Source of the DNA: Solwaraspora sp. WMMD791 | GTDB lineage: Bacteria; Actinomycetota; Actinomycetes; Mycobacteriales; Micromonosporaceae | Reading direction: 5' to 3' | Length of the DNA: 64,000 bases | Assembly: GCF_029581195.1 (NCBI RefSeq) | Contig: NZ_CP120737.1 | Coordinates: 2,636,001 to 2,700,000, forward strand | Shown: piece by piece, positions 8,501 through 18,801 of the stretch | How the letters are laid out: each line of letters opens with the position of its first letter | Numbering within the stretch: the stretch's first letter is position 1 | Made by a program: the position numbers and the translations under genes | The notes under the pieces: model-generated | The model's database searches: none | Told to the model about the DNA's origin: nothing | Seen by the model: only the letters and a program-made list of their open reading frames with translations

Positions 8501-8964
8501 TTGGCCCGGGCTTCCTTCCAGCTGTAGAGCAGGCGAGCCTGCAGGTCGAACATCTCGCGTTCCTCGTCCGGCTCGGCGTGGTCGTAGCCGAGCAGATGCA
8601 GGACGCCGTGCACGGTGAGCAGGTGCAGCTCGTCGGCGGCGGCGTGGCCGGCGGCGGCGGCCTGCTTGGCGGCCACCTCGGGGCAGAGCACGATGTCGCC
8701 GAGCAGGCCGGGTTCACCCGGGCTGGACTCGCCCGGCCCGTGGTCGACACTGCCCTCGTCCATCGGGAACGCCAACACGTCGGTCGGCCCGTCGCCACCC
8801 ATCCAACGGTGGTTGAGCTCGGCCATGTAGTCGTGGTCGACGAGCAGCAACGACAGCTCCGCGAGCGGGTTGACGCCCATTTCGTCCAGCGCGTGGCGGG
8901 CCACGGCGAGCACCGCGTCGGTGTCGACCTCGACCCCGGACTCGTTGGCGATCTCGATGGACAT
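8497..8964 (-). CDS. ybeY: Endoribonuclease YbeY
   Basis: Single-strand specific metallo-endoribonuclease needed for 16S rRNA 3' end maturation and ribosome quality control. The 155-residue protein contains the zinc-binding signature [11 protein letters not shown] (about residues 119-129), and upstream the conserved LNHRW...TDVLAFP segment. It sits between phoH and corC, the usual bacterial order, 15 bases after phoH. Confidence 0.97.
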   Translation of the reverse strand: MSIEIANESGVEVDTDAVLAVARHALDEMGVNPLAELSLLLVDHDYMAELNHRWMGGDGPTDVLAFPMDEGSVDHGPGESSPGEPGLLGDIVLCPEVAAKQAAAAGHAAADELHLLTVHGVLHLLGYDHAEPDEEREMFDLQARLLYSWKEARAK

Positions 8965-8979
8965 GTCTCTCCCGAAGCT

Positions 8980-10038
<1,059 letters not shown>

Positions 10039-10180
10039 GGGTCGGCCTGAGGGCCTTTCGCACCTGCTTCCATCTCAGCGCCCCGGCCCTGAGCGGCCGT
10101 GGCGAGCGGATTGTTCCCTATCGTATCCGCTCAACGTCGGACGCACCGTGTCCATTTCCACGCCGTCGTCGCCGGGTCGG

Positions 10181-10531
10181 TCACCGCGACACCATCGGGC
10201 CCAGCGGGGCGCCGCCGAGCACGTGGGCGTGCACGTGGAAGACCTCCTGGCCGGCGTACCGCCCGGTGTTGAAGATCAGCCGGAAGCCGTCCGCGAGCAG
10301 CCCTTCGGCCTCGGCCACGGCGGCGGCGGTGGCCAGCACCTCGGCCGCCACCGCCGGGTCGGCGGCCGCCAACGCGGCGACGTCCGGATGGTGCTGCTTC
10401 GGGATGACCAGCAGGTGACCGGGTGCCTGCGGGTGCAAATCCCGGAACGCGACGGTGTTGCGGCCGGCGTACACCAGCGGAGTCGGCAGGTCGCCCGAGG
10501 CGATCCGGCAAAAGACACAGTTGTCACTCAC
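10181..10531 (-). CDS. HIT-family nucleotide hydrolase/transferase
   Basis: A 116-residue histidine-triad protein acting on nucleotide phosphoramidates or related substrates. CVFCRIASGD at the N-terminus gives the paired Cys of the zinc-binding HINT/PKCI branch, and the active-site triad is HVHAHVLGG near the C-terminus with the nucleophilic middle His. The family conventionally starts with M-S-D-x-C, which points to the GTG at 10531; no strong Shine-Dalgarno precedes it and it follows rsmE by 19 bases, so it is probably co-translated. Confidence 0.9.
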   Translation of the reverse strand: MSDNCVFCRIASGDLPTPLVYAGRNTVAFRDLHPQAPGHLLVIPKQHHPDVAALAAADPAVAAEVLATAAAVAEAEGLLADGFRLIFNTGRYAGQEVFHVHAHVLGGAPLGPMVSR

Positions 10532-10550
10532 GTCACGGATGGTAGCGGCT

Positions 10551-11294
10551 TCACCAGCGGCCGAGCCGCGCGGAGAGGACGGCCAACGCCGCGACACCCG
10601 CCGTGGAGGTCCGCAGCACCTGCGGGCCCAGCCGGACCGCCTCGGCACCGCACGCGGCGAAGGCGGCCAACTCGGCGTCGTCCACCCCGCCCTCCGGGCC
10701 CACCACGAGCACGACGGTGCCGGTGGCCGGCAGGTCGACCCCGGTCAACGGGCGTTGCGCCGACTCGTGCAGCACGAACGCGGCGTCGGCACCCGCCAGC
10801 CGGTCGGCCACCGCGCCGGTGGACTCCGCCGGACGGTCGTCCGTGCCGCCGATGTCGGGCAGCCAGGGCCGGCGGGCCTGCTTCGCCGCTTCCCGGGCGG
10901 TGCTCACCCACCGCTGCCGGGACCGGGCCCCCCGCTCGTCGCGCCAGCGGGTCACCGACCGGGCCGCCGCCCACGGGACGATCTCGTCCACCCCGACCTC
11001 GGTCATCGCCTGCACCGCCAGCTCGCCACGGTCACCTTTGGCGACGCCCTGCACGACCACCAGCCGGGGGTCGGCGGGGGGTGTGTGGCGGGTGTCAAGC
11101 ACCCGAAGGTCCAGGCTGTGCCGGCCGGCGACCGTCACTTCGGCGTACGCGGTGCCACCGCGCCCGTCGGCAAGCAGCAGCTGCTGCCCGGCCTGCAGCC
11201 GGGTGACGGTCGCGGCGTGCCGGCCCTCGACGCCGCCGAGGGTGTACGTCGGGCCGTCAGGCAGCCGGTCGACGAGAAACAGCGGTGCACTCAC
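10551..11294 (-). CDS. rsmE: 16S rRNA (uracil1498-N3)-methyltransferase
   Basis: Methylates N3 of U1498 in helix 44 of 16S rRNA using SAM. The 247-residue SPOUT protein shows a PUA-like N-terminal domain and the knot motifs VVGPEGGVDDAELAAF (about residue 192) and RLGPQVLRTSTAG (about 222). The GTG at 11294 is 24 bases after dnaJ2, the same neighbour as in M. tuberculosis (Rv2372c after dnaJ2). Confidence 0.95.
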   Translation of the reverse strand: MSAPLFLVDRLPDGPTYTLGGVEGRHAATVTRLQAGQQLLLADGRGGTAYAEVTVAGRHSLDLRVLDTRHTPPADPRLVVVQGVAKGDRGELAVQAMTEVGVDEIVPWAAARSVTRWRDERGARSRQRWVSTAREAAKQARRPWLPDIGGTDDRPAESTGAVADRLAGADAAFVLHESAQRPLTGVDLPATGTVVLVVGPEGGVDDAELAAFAACGAEAVRLGPQVLRTSTAGVAALAVLSARLGRW

Positions 11295-11318
11295 CTCGCG
11301 CCCGGCCCCGGCCGCCGG

Positions 11319-12452
11319 TCAGCCGTGGCCGTTGAAGGCGTCGCGCATCCGGGAGAAGAAGCCGCCCTGCTTGGTCAGCTCGGCGACCTCCTCGCCCCGC
11401 GCCTTGGCGAACTCGCGCAGGGTGCGCTCCTGTTCGGCGTCGAGCTTGGTCGGAGTCCGCACGTCGAGGTGGACGTACAGGTCACCGCGCCCGGTGCCGC
11501 GCAGGTGGGGCACCCCCCGACCACGCAGCCGCAGGGTCGCGCCGGGCTGGGTGCCGGGCTTGACGTCCACCGGCTCGTCGCTGTCCAGCGTCCGGATCGT
11601 CAGCCGGGTGCCCAGCGCGGCGGCGGTCATCGGTACGGTGACCCGGCAGTGCAGGTCGTCGCCCTTGCGGGAGTAGACGTCGTGCGGCCGCTCGTGGATC
11701 TCGACGTAGAGGTCACCGGCGGTGCCGCCGCCCGGACCGACCTCGCCCTGCTGGGCCAGGCGGATCCGCATGCCGTCCTCCACCCCGGCCGGGATCTTGA
11801 CGGTGAGCGACCGCCGGGTACGGACCCGGCCGTCCCCGGCGCAGGTCGGGCAGGGATGCGGGATCACCGTGCCGTAGCCCTGGCAGGCCACGCAGGGCTT
11901 GGAGGAGACCACCTGGCCGAGGAAGGTGCGCTGGACGGACTGGACCTCGCCGCGCCCCCCGCAGGCCTCACAGGTCGCCAGATGGGTGCCGGCCGCCGTA
12001 CCGGCCCCGGTGCAGGTGGTGCAGATCACCGCCGTGTCGACGGTGATCGGCGCCTCCACCCCGAAGGCGGTCTCGGTCAGGTCCAGCTCCAGGCGCAGGA
12101 TGGCGTCGGCACCGGGCCGGGTGCGCGAACGCGGCCCCCGGGAACCGGCGGCGGCCCCGAAGAAGGCGTCCATGATGTCCTGGAAGCCGACGAACGGTCC
12201 GGCACCGCCCGGGCCGCCACCAGGGCCGCCGCCGGGCGCGAGCGGGTCACCGCCGAGGTCGACGATCTGCCGTTTCTGGTCGTCGGAGAGCACCTCGTAC
12301 GCGGCGTTGATGTCCTTGAACTTGTCAGCCGCCGCCGGGTCCGGATTGACGTCCGGGTGGTACTGCCGGGCCAGCTTGCGGTAGGCCCGTTTGATGTCGT
12401 CAGCGGAGGCGTCCCGGCTCACGCCGAGAATCCCGTAATAGTCCTTGGCCAC
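11319..12452 (-). CDS. dnaJ2: Type I Hsp40 co-chaperone DnaJ
   Basis: J-protein that stimulates DnaK ATPase and binds unfolded clients. The J domain starts at [10 protein letters not shown] with the HPD tripeptide near residue 32, followed by a short Gly-rich linker, four CxxCxGxG zinc repeats ([32 protein letters not shown]) and the C-terminal client-binding domains; 377 residues from the GTG at 12452. I chose this start because relatives begin at this point and GAGGA lies 11 bases upstream; an ATG at 12470 would add six residues. It follows hrcA by 69 bases and should share its CIRCE control. Confidence 0.95.
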   Translation of the reverse strand: MAKDYYGILGVSRDASADDIKRAYRKLARQYHPDVNPDPAAADKFKDINAAYEVLSDDQKRQIVDLGGDPLAPGGGPGGGPGGAGPFVGFQDIMDAFFGAAAGSRGPRSRTRPGADAILRLELDLTETAFGVEAPITVDTAVICTTCTGAGTAAGTHLATCEACGGRGEVQSVQRTFLGQVVSSKPCVACQGYGTVIPHPCPTCAGDGRVRTRRSLTVKIPAGVEDGMRIRLAQQGEVGPGGGTAGDLYVEIHERPHDVYSRKGDDLHCRVTVPMTAAALGTRLTIRTLDSDEPVDVKPGTQPGATLRLRGRGVPHLRGTGRGDLYVHLDVRTPTKLDAEQERTLREFAKARGEEVAELTKQGGFFSRMRDAFNGHG

Positions 12453-12521
12453 TGCGTTCGGTGTCCTCATGTGTCAGTCTCGCGTGTCCAGTTCGCCGGG
12501 TCGGTTGATCCTGCTCGCCGG

Positions 12522-13544
12522 TCAGTTCTGCGCCAGCAGATCGCCGACGTAGCGTGCCACGGCGCGGACCGTGGCGATCGTGCCGGGGTAGTCCATCCGG
12601 GTCGGGCCGAGTACGCCGAGGCCACCGACGATGGTGGCACCCGGGCCGTAGCCGGTGCTGACCACTGACGCGGCCCGCAGGTTGTCGATCTCGTTCTCGT
12701 CACCGATGCGTACCCGAAGCGTGCTCGGCTCGACCTCGCCGATCAGCTTGAGCAGCACGACCTCCTCCTCCAGTGCCTCCAGTATCGGGCGCAGGGAGCC
12801 CTGGAAGTCGAGCAGTCCCCCTCTGGTCAGGTTAGCCGTCCCGGCGAGCGCCAGCCGCTCCTCGTGCCGTTCGACCAGCGTCTCCAGCAGCACGGTCGAC
12901 AGCGTCGTCATCGCCGGTCGCAGCGTCGGTGACGCCTCGTCGACGAGCGACTGGACCAGCGGCGGGGTGTCGGACAGCCGACACCCGCCGAGTTTCTCGT
13001 TGGCCAGCCGACGCAGGTCGGTCACGTCGTCGGCGTTGATCGGCGCCGGCAGCTCGACGAGGCGCTGCTCGACCCGGCCGGTGTCGACGATCAGGACGAG
13101 CATCAGCCGGGTCGTCGAGATCGGCACCAGCTCCAGGTGCCGCACGGCGGAGCGGGACAGGCTCGGGTACTGCACCACCGCCACCTGCCGGGTCAACTGG
13201 GCCAGCAACCGTACGGTCCGGTGCACGACGTCGTCGAGGTCGACCGCGCCGGCCAGGAACCGCTCGATCGCCCGCCGCTCGGCGGGGCTCAGCGGCTTCA
13301 CCCGGGACAACCGGTCGACGAACAGGCGGTAACCGCGGTCGGTCGGCACCCGGCCCGCGCTGGTGTGCGGCTGGCGGATGTAACCCTCCTCCTCCAGCAC
13401 GGCCATGTCGTTGCGGACGGTGGCCGGCGACACACCCAGCTGGTGTCGCTCGACGAGGGCCTTGCTGCCGACCGGCTCCTGGGTGGCGACGTAGTCCTCC
13501 ACGATCGCCCGGAGCACGTCGAGTTTGCGATCGTCCAGACCCAT
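12522..13544 (-). CDS. hrcA: Heat-inducible transcription repressor HrcA
   Basis: Represses heat-shock genes by binding CIRCE and is reactivated by GroEL. The 340-residue protein starts at the ATG at 13544 with AGGAGG six bases upstream. The N-terminal winged helix includes [23 protein letters not shown] (residues 22-44) and the [20 protein letters not shown] wing; the GAF-like dimerisation domain and the conserved YPSLS segment follow. A canonical CIRCE element lies 88-118 bases upstream, so the hrcA-dnaJ2 operon is autoregulated. Confidence 0.97.
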   Translation of the reverse strand: MGLDDRKLDVLRAIVEDYVATQEPVGSKALVERHQLGVSPATVRNDMAVLEEEGYIRQPHTSAGRVPTDRGYRLFVDRLSRVKPLSPAERRAIERFLAGAVDLDDVVHRTVRLLAQLTRQVAVVQYPSLSRSAVRHLELVPISTTRLMLVLIVDTGRVEQRLVELPAPINADDVTDLRRLANEKLGGCRLSDTPPLVQSLVDEASPTLRPAMTTLSTVLLETLVERHEERLALAGTANLTRGGLLDFQGSLRPILEALEEEVVLLKLIGEVEPSTLRVRIGDENEIDNLRAASVVSTGYGPGATIVGGLGVLGPTRMDYPGTIATVRAVARYVGDLLAQN

Positions 13545-13631
13545 CCTCCACCTCCTGGCGACACGTCGGCGGCGCACCGACCGGGTGTGGTCCGACCGGA
13601 TACCGCACGGGGCGGACCGAATCACCTGTGG

Positions 13632-13662
13632 TGCTGGCACTCGCCGATTGTGAGTGCCAGCA
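13632..13662. promoter_or_regulatory. CIRCE operator (HrcA binding site)
   Basis: Eleven-base arms TGCTGGCACTC (13632-13642) and GAGTGCCAGCA (13652-13662) flank a 9-base spacer, the CIRCE layout (consensus TTAGCACTC-N9-GAGTGCTAA). The core GCACTC/GAGTGC is intact. It controls hrcA-dnaJ2 on the minus strand; TATGCT abutting the site on that strand is a possible -10. The rest of the 316-base gap 13545-13860 shows only the plus-strand -10 of the next gene. Confidence 0.93.
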
Positions 13663-13847
13663 TACGTCCCCACGGCCGGGGTGGCGACGATCGGTTCGCC
13701 GGACCACAGCGAACGGGACAATGTTTCTGATACCCGACATTTCATCGTTGTGGGCGGTCCCGCCTACCCCGGGCGGGCAGTCAAGTCGAGCTGTCCGGTG
13801 GACAAATTCGTCGGCGGGGCTAGCTGGCATGACTTGATCCGTCCCCC

Positions 13848-13860
13848 TACCGTGGCGGGC
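13848..13860 (+). promoter_or_regulatory. TACCGT -10 element for a leaderless DUF4870 transcript
   Basis: TACCGT (13848-13853) lies 7 bases before the ATG at 13861. There is no Shine-Dalgarno sequence, consistent with a leaderless mRNA. Confidence 0.5.
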
Positions 13861-14445
13861 ATGACTGAACCACCTCGCCCACCAGGAGAGAGCGGCTTCG
13901 GCGGCACGCCGCCGGACCCGAACTCTCCGCCACCACCCCCCGCGTCCTACTCGATGCCGGGCGAGGCCTCCTCTCCCGGATACGTCCCGCCGCCCAGCGG
14001 CGAGAACCCGCCGGGTGGCTACCCACCTCCGGGCGGCTACCCACCGCCGGGGGGCTACCCGCCCGGCGGTCCGGCGTATGGAGGTCCACCCCCGGCTGGC
14101 TACGCCAACAACGACGAGAAGACCTGGGCACTGATCGCCCACTTCGGTGGCGCGCTCGGCGCGTTCATCAGCTTCGGTCCGCTCGGCTTCGTCGGCCCGC
14201 TGATCGCCTACCTGGCCAAGGGTCAGCAGTCCCCGGCCGTACGGGCGCACGCGCTCGCCGCGCTGAACTTCCAGATCCTCTGGTCGGGCATCGCCTTCGT
14301 GCTGCTGTTCATCAGCTGGTGCCTGCTGTTCATCCCGAGCATCGTGGTCTTCGCGATCCAGATCATCTTCGGCGTCATCGCCGGGGTGAAGGCCAACGAG
14401 GGTGCGCTGTACAAGTACCCGATGTCGGCCAGCTTCATCAAGTGA
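13861..14445 (+). CDS. DUF4870-domain membrane protein with Pro-rich N-terminus
   Basis: A 194-residue protein in two parts. Residues 1-80 are Pro/Gly-rich and include three tandem PPGGY-like repeats (YPPPGGYPPPGGYPPGG), a low-complexity cytoplasmic or wall-exposed tail. Residues 85-190 form the DUF4870 domain, with the amphipathic KTWALIAHFGGALG start, helices GFVGPLIAYL, the VRAHALAALNFQI segment, two long hydrophobic helices and a conserved ANEGALYKYPMSASF end. The function of DUF4870 is unknown. It is transcribed alone and converges on hemW, with a hairpin between them. Confidence 0.85.
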   Translation: MTEPPRPPGESGFGGTPPDPNSPPPPPASYSMPGEASSPGYVPPPSGENPPGGYPPPGGYPPPGGYPPGGPAYGGPPPAGYANNDEKTWALIAHFGGALGAFISFGPLGFVGPLIAYLAKGQQSPAVRAHALAALNFQILWSGIAFVLLFISWCLLFIPSIVVFAIQIIFGVIAGVKANEGALYKYPMSASFIK

Positions 14446-14447
14446 CA

Positions 14448-14488
14448 CCGGTTGCTCCCGGGCTCCTCGGAGTCCGGGAGCGAACCGG
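14448..14488. terminator. Hairpin terminator between convergent DUF4870 and hemW genes
   Basis: CCGGTTGCTCCCGG (14448-14461) pairs with CCGGGAGCGAACCGG (14474-14488) with a single-base bulge, and the 12-base loop itself contains CTCC/GGAG. It begins 3 bases after the plus-strand stop and lies 56 bases from the hemW stop. No T-tract follows in either direction. Confidence 0.6.
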
Positions 14489-14543
14489 CCCGTTCGGGAG
14501 CGACCGACCGCCGGTGCCGGGCCCGGTGCCGACCGGCCGCCGG

Positions 14544-15767
14544 TCAGGGCAGCAGGTCCCGGACCACCGCATCGGCGAGCAGCCGCCCCTGCCGGGTCAG
14601 CACCGCACGCCCGGCGGCGTGCGCAGCCGGGTCGACCAGTCCGGCGGCGGCGGCCCGCCCGGCCGCGACACGACCGGCCGCTGACAGCCGGGCCAGCGGC
14701 AGCCCGTCGGCCAGCCGCAGCCGCAGCATCACCTCTTCCATGTGCCGCTCGGCGTCGGTGAGCAGCTCCCGACCCTGCCCCGGCGACTGCCCGTCGGCGA
14801 GCCGCCGCGCGTACGCCGTCGGATGCTTGACGTTCCACCAGCGGACCCCGCCGACGTGGCTGTGCGCTCCCGGGCCGAGCCCCCACCAGTCGCCGCCGGT
14901 CCAGTAGAGCAGGTTGTGCCGGCAGCGGGCGTCCACCGAGCTCGCCCAGTTGGAAACCTCGTACCAGGCGAAACCGGCCCCGCCGAGGGTCTCGTCGGCG
15001 GCGACGTAGCGGTCGGCGGCCACGTCGTCGTCGGGGTAGGGCAGCTCGCCGCGACGCATCCGGGCGGCGAGCCGGGTGCCGTCCTCCACGATGAGCGCGT
15101 ACGCGCTGACATGGTCGGCGCCGGCGGCCAGCACGGCGGCCAGCGAGCCGGCGAAGTCCTCGGCGCGCTCCCCCGGCGTACCGTAGATCAGATCCAGATT
15201 GACCCGGTCGAACCCGGCCGCGCGGGCCTCCTGGGCGGCGGCCACCGCACGTCCCGGCGCGTGCGTGCGGTCCAGGACGGCGAGGACGGCCGGCGCCGTC
15301 GACTGCATCCCGAGGGAGATCCGGGTGTACCCGGCCCGGCGCAGCGCCCGCAGCGACGCCGGGGTGACCGACTCGGGGTTGGCCTCGGTGGTGACCTCGG
15401 CGTCGGGCGCCAGCCCCCAGGTGGCGTCGATCGCGTCGAGCAGCCGGGCCAGGTCGTCGGCGGGCAGCAGGCTGGGCGTGCCGCCGCCGACGAAGACCGT
15501 GTCGACCTGCCGGGGCGGCCGGTCGGCCAGGACCCGGCCGGCCAGGTCGAGTTCGGCCAGTACGGCGTCGAGGTAGGTGTCGGCCGGTACCCCGCCACCG
15601 AGTTCCGTCGGGGTGTAGGTGTTGAAGTCGCAGTAGCCGCACCGGACCGCGCAGAACGGGACGTGCACGTACACCCCGAACCCGTGGTCGCCGCCAGCGG
15701 CGAGGGCGGACGCCGGCAGCGCGCCGTCGGCGGGCACCGGCTCGCCGGCGGGGAGGGCTCCTGGCAT
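14544..15767 (-). CDS. hemW: HemW-family radical SAM protein (heme chaperone)
   Basis: A 407-residue radical SAM protein once annotated as coproporphyrinogen III oxidase and now regarded as a heme-binding protein. The SAM cluster motif is CAVRCGYC with Cys39, 43 and 46; the HemW-type extra residues CDFNTYT follow, then VFVGGGTPSLL and the YEVSNWA element of the C-terminal domain. The family Cys motif matches HemW (CxxxCxYCDF) rather than HemN. The ATG at 15767 has no Shine-Dalgarno and lies only 18 bases from the divergent hydratase start at 15786. Confidence 0.92.
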   Translation of the reverse strand: MPGALPAGEPVPADGALPASALAAGGDHGFGVYVHVPFCAVRCGYCDFNTYTPTELGGGVPADTYLDAVLAELDLAGRVLADRPPRQVDTVFVGGGTPSLLPADDLARLLDAIDATWGLAPDAEVTTEANPESVTPASLRALRRAGYTRISLGMQSTAPAVLAVLDRTHAPGRAVAAAQEARAAGFDRVNLDLIYGTPGERAEDFAGSLAAVLAAGADHVSAYALIVEDGTRLAARMRRGELPYPDDDVAADRYVAADETLGGAGFAWYEVSNWASSVDARCRHNLLYWTGGDWWGLGPGAHSHVGGVRWWNVKHPTAYARRLADGQSPGQGRELLTDAERHMEEVMLRLRLADGLPLARLSAAGRVAAGRAAAAGLVDPAAHAAGRAVLTRQGRLLADAVVRDLLP

Positions 15768-15772
15768 ACGGC

Positions 15773-15785
15773 TAGTCTGCCCGGC
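15773..15785 (+). promoter_or_regulatory. TAGTCT -10 for a leaderless hydratase transcript, inside an 18-bp divergent gap
   Basis: TAGTCT (15773-15778) is 7 bases before the ATG at 15786. The two divergent start codons are separated by 18 bases, so any -35 element would lie inside hemW coding sequence. Confidence 0.5.
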
Positions 15786-16595
15786 ATGGATGAGCCCCGA
15801 CCCACCAGGTCCGCGCAGCCGATGATCCGGACGTCCACCGCCGCCGGAATCGCCACCATCACCCTGGACAGCCCGGCCAACCGCAACGCGTTGTCCACCC
15901 CGTTGATGACCCAGTTCCTCGCCGCACTGGCGGCCGCCGTCGACGATCCACAGGTCCGTGTGGTGGTGCTCAGCCACGAGGGTCCGGTCTTCTGCTCCGG
16001 GGCCGACCTGGCCGAGACCCAACGGGCGTACGAGTCACGCCAGGTCCCGGTGGCGATGCTCGGCGACGTGCTGGCCGCCGTCTGGGAGTGCCCGAAGCCG
16101 GTGGTCGCCCGGGTCGGTGGCCCGGCCCGGGCCGGCGGGCTGGGTCTGCTGGCCGCCGCCGACATCGCCGTCTGCGACGCCGCCGCGACCTTCGCGTTCA
16201 CCGAGGTACGCCTCGGGGTGGTGCCTGCGGTGATCTCCGCCAGCGTGCTGCGCCGGCTGGACCGCCGGGCGGCGGCGCAGCTGTACCTGACCGGGGAGGT
16301 CTTCGACGGGCGACGGGCGCAGCAGGTCGGGCTGGTCAGCGTGGCGGTCCCCGCCGAGGCGCTGGACGCCACGGTGGCCGCCGTCTGCGCCGACCTGGTG
16401 CGGGGCGCGCCGACGGCGCTCGCCGGGACCAAACAACTGCTGCGCCGCGCGGTGCCGGACGACTTCCGCGACGACGTCGCCGCGTTGCGGGAGATCTCCA
16501 CCGACTACTTTCTGTCCGACGAGGGCCGCGAGGGCGTCCGGGCCTTCCGGGAAAAGCGTGACCCGTGGTGGGTACCGGGCAGCGTGACGTGGTAA
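15786..16595 (+). CDS. Enoyl-CoA hydratase/isomerase family protein
   Basis: A crotonase-fold protein of 269 residues, probably acting on an acyl-CoA thioester. Residues 30-210 contain the crotonase landmarks: ITLDSPANRNALS, the oxyanion-hole segment FCSGADL, and ARAGGLGLLAAADIAVCDAAATFAFTEVRLGVVP with the second catalytic Glu of the family in TEVRLG. Substrate is not determined; actinobacterial neighbours of leucine catabolism (methylglutaconyl-CoA hydratases) look similar. An ATG at 15822 is an alternative start. It is the only gene of acyl-CoA metabolism in this part. Confidence 0.88.
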   Translation: MDEPRPTRSAQPMIRTSTAAGIATITLDSPANRNALSTPLMTQFLAALAAAVDDPQVRVVVLSHEGPVFCSGADLAETQRAYESRQVPVAMLGDVLAAVWECPKPVVARVGGPARAGGLGLLAAADIAVCDAAATFAFTEVRLGVVPAVISASVLRRLDRRAAAQLYLTGEVFDGRRAQQVGLVSVAVPAEALDATVAAVCADLVRGAPTALAGTKQLLRRAVPDDFRDDVAALREISTDYFLSDEGREGVRAFREKRDPWWVPGSVTW

Positions 16596-16690
16596 CCGCG
16601 TAATGCCGTTGGCGCCGGCTCCGCCGTGGCTGGACGGCACATTGCTAACTGGTGTACCAAAGGTCCCAGCAATTCCAACTGGGGGTGACG

Positions 16691-17575
16691 GTGCGGGCTC
16701 GGACGTTGCTGGTCGTGGCCGCGGTGCTGGCGGTGGTCGTTCTGCTCGGTGGCGTGGGTCTGGGCCGGTGGATCGGTGACCTGTCGCTTCCCGGGACGGC
16801 GCGGGGTTGCGTCGTCGAACTGCCCGATTCCATGCCGGGGGCCGGTGCGGAGCAGTTGCGCCGGGTGACGCTGGACCCGGAGCAGATGGCGCACGCGGCG
16901 ACGATCGCGGCGATCGGCGTCCAGCGGGGGTTGCCGCCGCGAGCGGTGGTCGTCGCACTGGCGACCGGGTTCCAGGAGTCGAAGCTGCGCAATCTGACCG
17001 GCGGCGACCGGGATTCGGTGGGGCTGTTCCAGCAGCGTCCCAGCCAGGGCTGGGGCACCGTGGAGCAGATCATGGACACCCGGTACGCCACGAACGCCTT
17101 CTACGCGGGTCTGGAGCGGGTCCGTGGCTGGCAGGACATGCGGGTGACCGACGCGGCGCAGGCGGTCCAGCGGTCGGCGTTCCCCGAGGCGTACGAGAAG
17201 TGGGCCGACGAGTCGCAGGTGCTGACCGCCGCGTTGCTGGGTGAGGCGACGGGGGCGGTGTCCTGCTCGGTCGACCGGGACCCGGTGCTGCGTGGCGTCG
17301 CGGCCACGGCGGCGCTCACCGACGGCCTGCGGCTGGACTGGGGCGACCTGGAAACCGTCCTGTCCGCGCTGGAGGCCCCGGGGCTGAGCGTCACGGCGGA
17401 CGACCAGCAGGCCGGTTGGCGGTACGCCCATTGGCTCGTTTCGCACGCCACTGATCACGGTGTCAAAAGGGTCACCTTCGCTGATCAGGAATGGACTGCC
17501 GAAGAGGGTGGTTGGTCGTCGATTTCCGACGGCGGCGGTCAGACGGGACAGGTCGTGGCGGAGGTCTTCGCCTGA
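16691..17575 (+). CDS. Membrane-anchored lysozyme-fold protein
   Basis: A 294-residue protein with one N-terminal hydrophobic helix (residues 4-23) acting as signal anchor. The extracellular part has a lytic-transglycosylase-like segment: RGLPPRAVVVALATGFQESKLRNL, with Glu in the position of the catalytic Glu, followed by DRDSVGLFQQRPSQGWGT and the YATNAFYAGL helix. This pattern is widespread in actinobacterial secreted proteins annotated only as conserved. Peptidoglycan cleavage is a plausible but unproven role. GGGGG lies 5 bases before the chosen GTG at 16691; in-frame GTGs at 16685 and 16652 are alternatives. Confidence 0.7.
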   Translation: MRARTLLVVAAVLAVVVLLGGVGLGRWIGDLSLPGTARGCVVELPDSMPGAGAEQLRRVTLDPEQMAHAATIAAIGVQRGLPPRAVVVALATGFQESKLRNLTGGDRDSVGLFQQRPSQGWGTVEQIMDTRYATNAFYAGLERVRGWQDMRVTDAAQAVQRSAFPEAYEKWADESQVLTAALLGEATGAVSCSVDRDPVLRGVAATAALTDGLRLDWGDLETVLSALEAPGLSVTADDQQAGWRYAHWLVSHATDHGVKRVTFADQEWTAEEGGWSSISDGGGQTGQVVAEVFA

Positions 17576-17835
17576 CGGGCCGACCCGCGAACAGGTTGCA
17601 TCCCTTAACAGACGGTTAGCGCAAAATCCGGCGTAACACCCATACAGCCACATTATCTAGGCAGAACTTCACTATAAGTAATAACAAAATCACCATTGGT
17701 TCATGTCCCGTTCGACAATGGCGCAGCCCGCAGATTCGCCGGCAAGCAGCGCACACAGCACGGAGGTCAGCGGGCTACGATCACCGTTCGCCGGGCCCAA
17801 TATGGGCTGAATCAACTCGACGGGACGGGACAGCT
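17576..17835. other. AT-rich intergenic region before the dioxygenase gene
   Basis: Positions 17600-17705 are far more AT-rich than anything else outside the rRNA genes, with TATAAG at 17673-17678 as a possible -10 for the plus-strand dioxygenase. No reading frame with a ribosome-binding site is present. The composition break suggests either a strong regulatory region or the edge of an acquired segment. Confidence 0.5.
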
Positions 17836-18738
17836 GTGTTCGATTACGGTGGGCGAACCGGTTACGAAGCAATCAGTGACATCGACCGGAAAGAATTCCA
17901 CGAGCAAGGTTTCCTGCTGCTGCGCAACGTGCTCACCGAGGACCACCGGGCGGCGCTCGAGGCGGCGGTGGACCGGGTGTACGCCGAGGAGAAGGCGGCC
18001 GGTAACACCACCGCCGACGGCACCCTGCACCTGCTCGGCTTCCTGGAGCGCGACGAGCTCTTCGGCGACCTGCTCACCCACCCGATCGCCTTCCCCTACA
18101 TGTGGGGGCTGGCCGGCTGGAACATCTACACCCACCACAACCACCTGGACGTGACGCCGCCGGCGCTGGAGCCGGAGAAGCCCTACTGGGGGTGGCACCA
18201 GGACGGCTACCGGCAGAACTCGGATCCCGAGACCATGGACCCGAACCTGCCCCGGCCGATGTTCTCGCTGAAGGTGGCCTACGTCCTGTCCGACCTGTCG
18301 GAGAACGGCCGGGGCGCCACCAAGGTCATCCCCGGCAGCCACCTGTGGAACTCGCTGCCCCGGCCGGACGACCTGACGGTGCAGAACCCGGACCCGGAAG
18401 GGACCGTGGAGATCACCGCGAACCCGGGTGACGCGTTCATCTTCGACCGCCGCCAGTGGCACTCCCGGTCGACGAACCTGTCGACGGTCACCCGGAAGAT
18501 GCTCTTCATCGGGTACACGTACCGCTGGATCCGGCCGCTGGACGACATGCCGCTGGACAAGGACGGACCCTGGTGGGCCAACCGCACCCCGGTGCAGCGC
18601 CAACTGCTCGGCGAGGGCACCCACACCGCCAACTACTGGGGCATCAACTGGAACGGCTACATCGACGACGAGATCCCGCTGCGCAAGGAGCTCAAGGAGC
18701 GCGGTCTGCTCGACCGCAGCATCCCCTGGCTGCGCTGA
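17836..18738 (+). CDS. Phytanoyl-CoA dioxygenase (PhyH) family oxygenase
   Basis: An Fe(II)/2-oxoglutarate-dependent oxygenase of 300 residues. The metal triad is visible as H121-x-D123 in GWHQDGY and H209 in RRQWHSRS, with Arg220 eleven residues later in the place of the 2-oxoglutarate-binding residue. GSHLW before the second His is typical of the family. Substrate is unknown; the family ranges from fatty acyl hydroxylation to small-molecule tailoring. The GTG at 17836 follows GGGAC. It stands alone behind an AT-rich gap and ends before a perfect 18-bp hairpin, so it is a single-gene unit, unlike the operons around it. Confidence 0.88.
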   Translation: MFDYGGRTGYEAISDIDRKEFHEQGFLLLRNVLTEDHRAALEAAVDRVYAEEKAAGNTTADGTLHLLGFLERDELFGDLLTHPIAFPYMWGLAGWNIYTHHNHLDVTPPALEPEKPYWGWHQDGYRQNSDPETMDPNLPRPMFSLKVAYVLSDLSENGRGATKVIPGSHLWNSLPRPDDLTVQNPDPEGTVEITANPGDAFIFDRRQWHSRSTNLSTVTRKMLFIGYTYRWIRPLDDMPLDKDGPWWANRTPVQRQLLGEGTHTANYWGINWNGYIDDEIPLRKELKERGLLDRSIPWLR

Positions 18739-18801
18739 CCGCCACTACTGATCGCTGACGGCCACCACTGATCGCGCCGGACGCTGATCGGACCAGACGA
18801 G

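Noticed and set aside
12832..15642. A 936-codon open frame on the minus strand, antisense to or out of frame with hrcA, the DUF4870 gene and hemW
   Set aside because: It overlaps three well-supported genes, has an Arg/Gly/Ala-rich composition typical of shadow frames in very GC-rich DNA, and lacks a ribosome-binding site or family motif.
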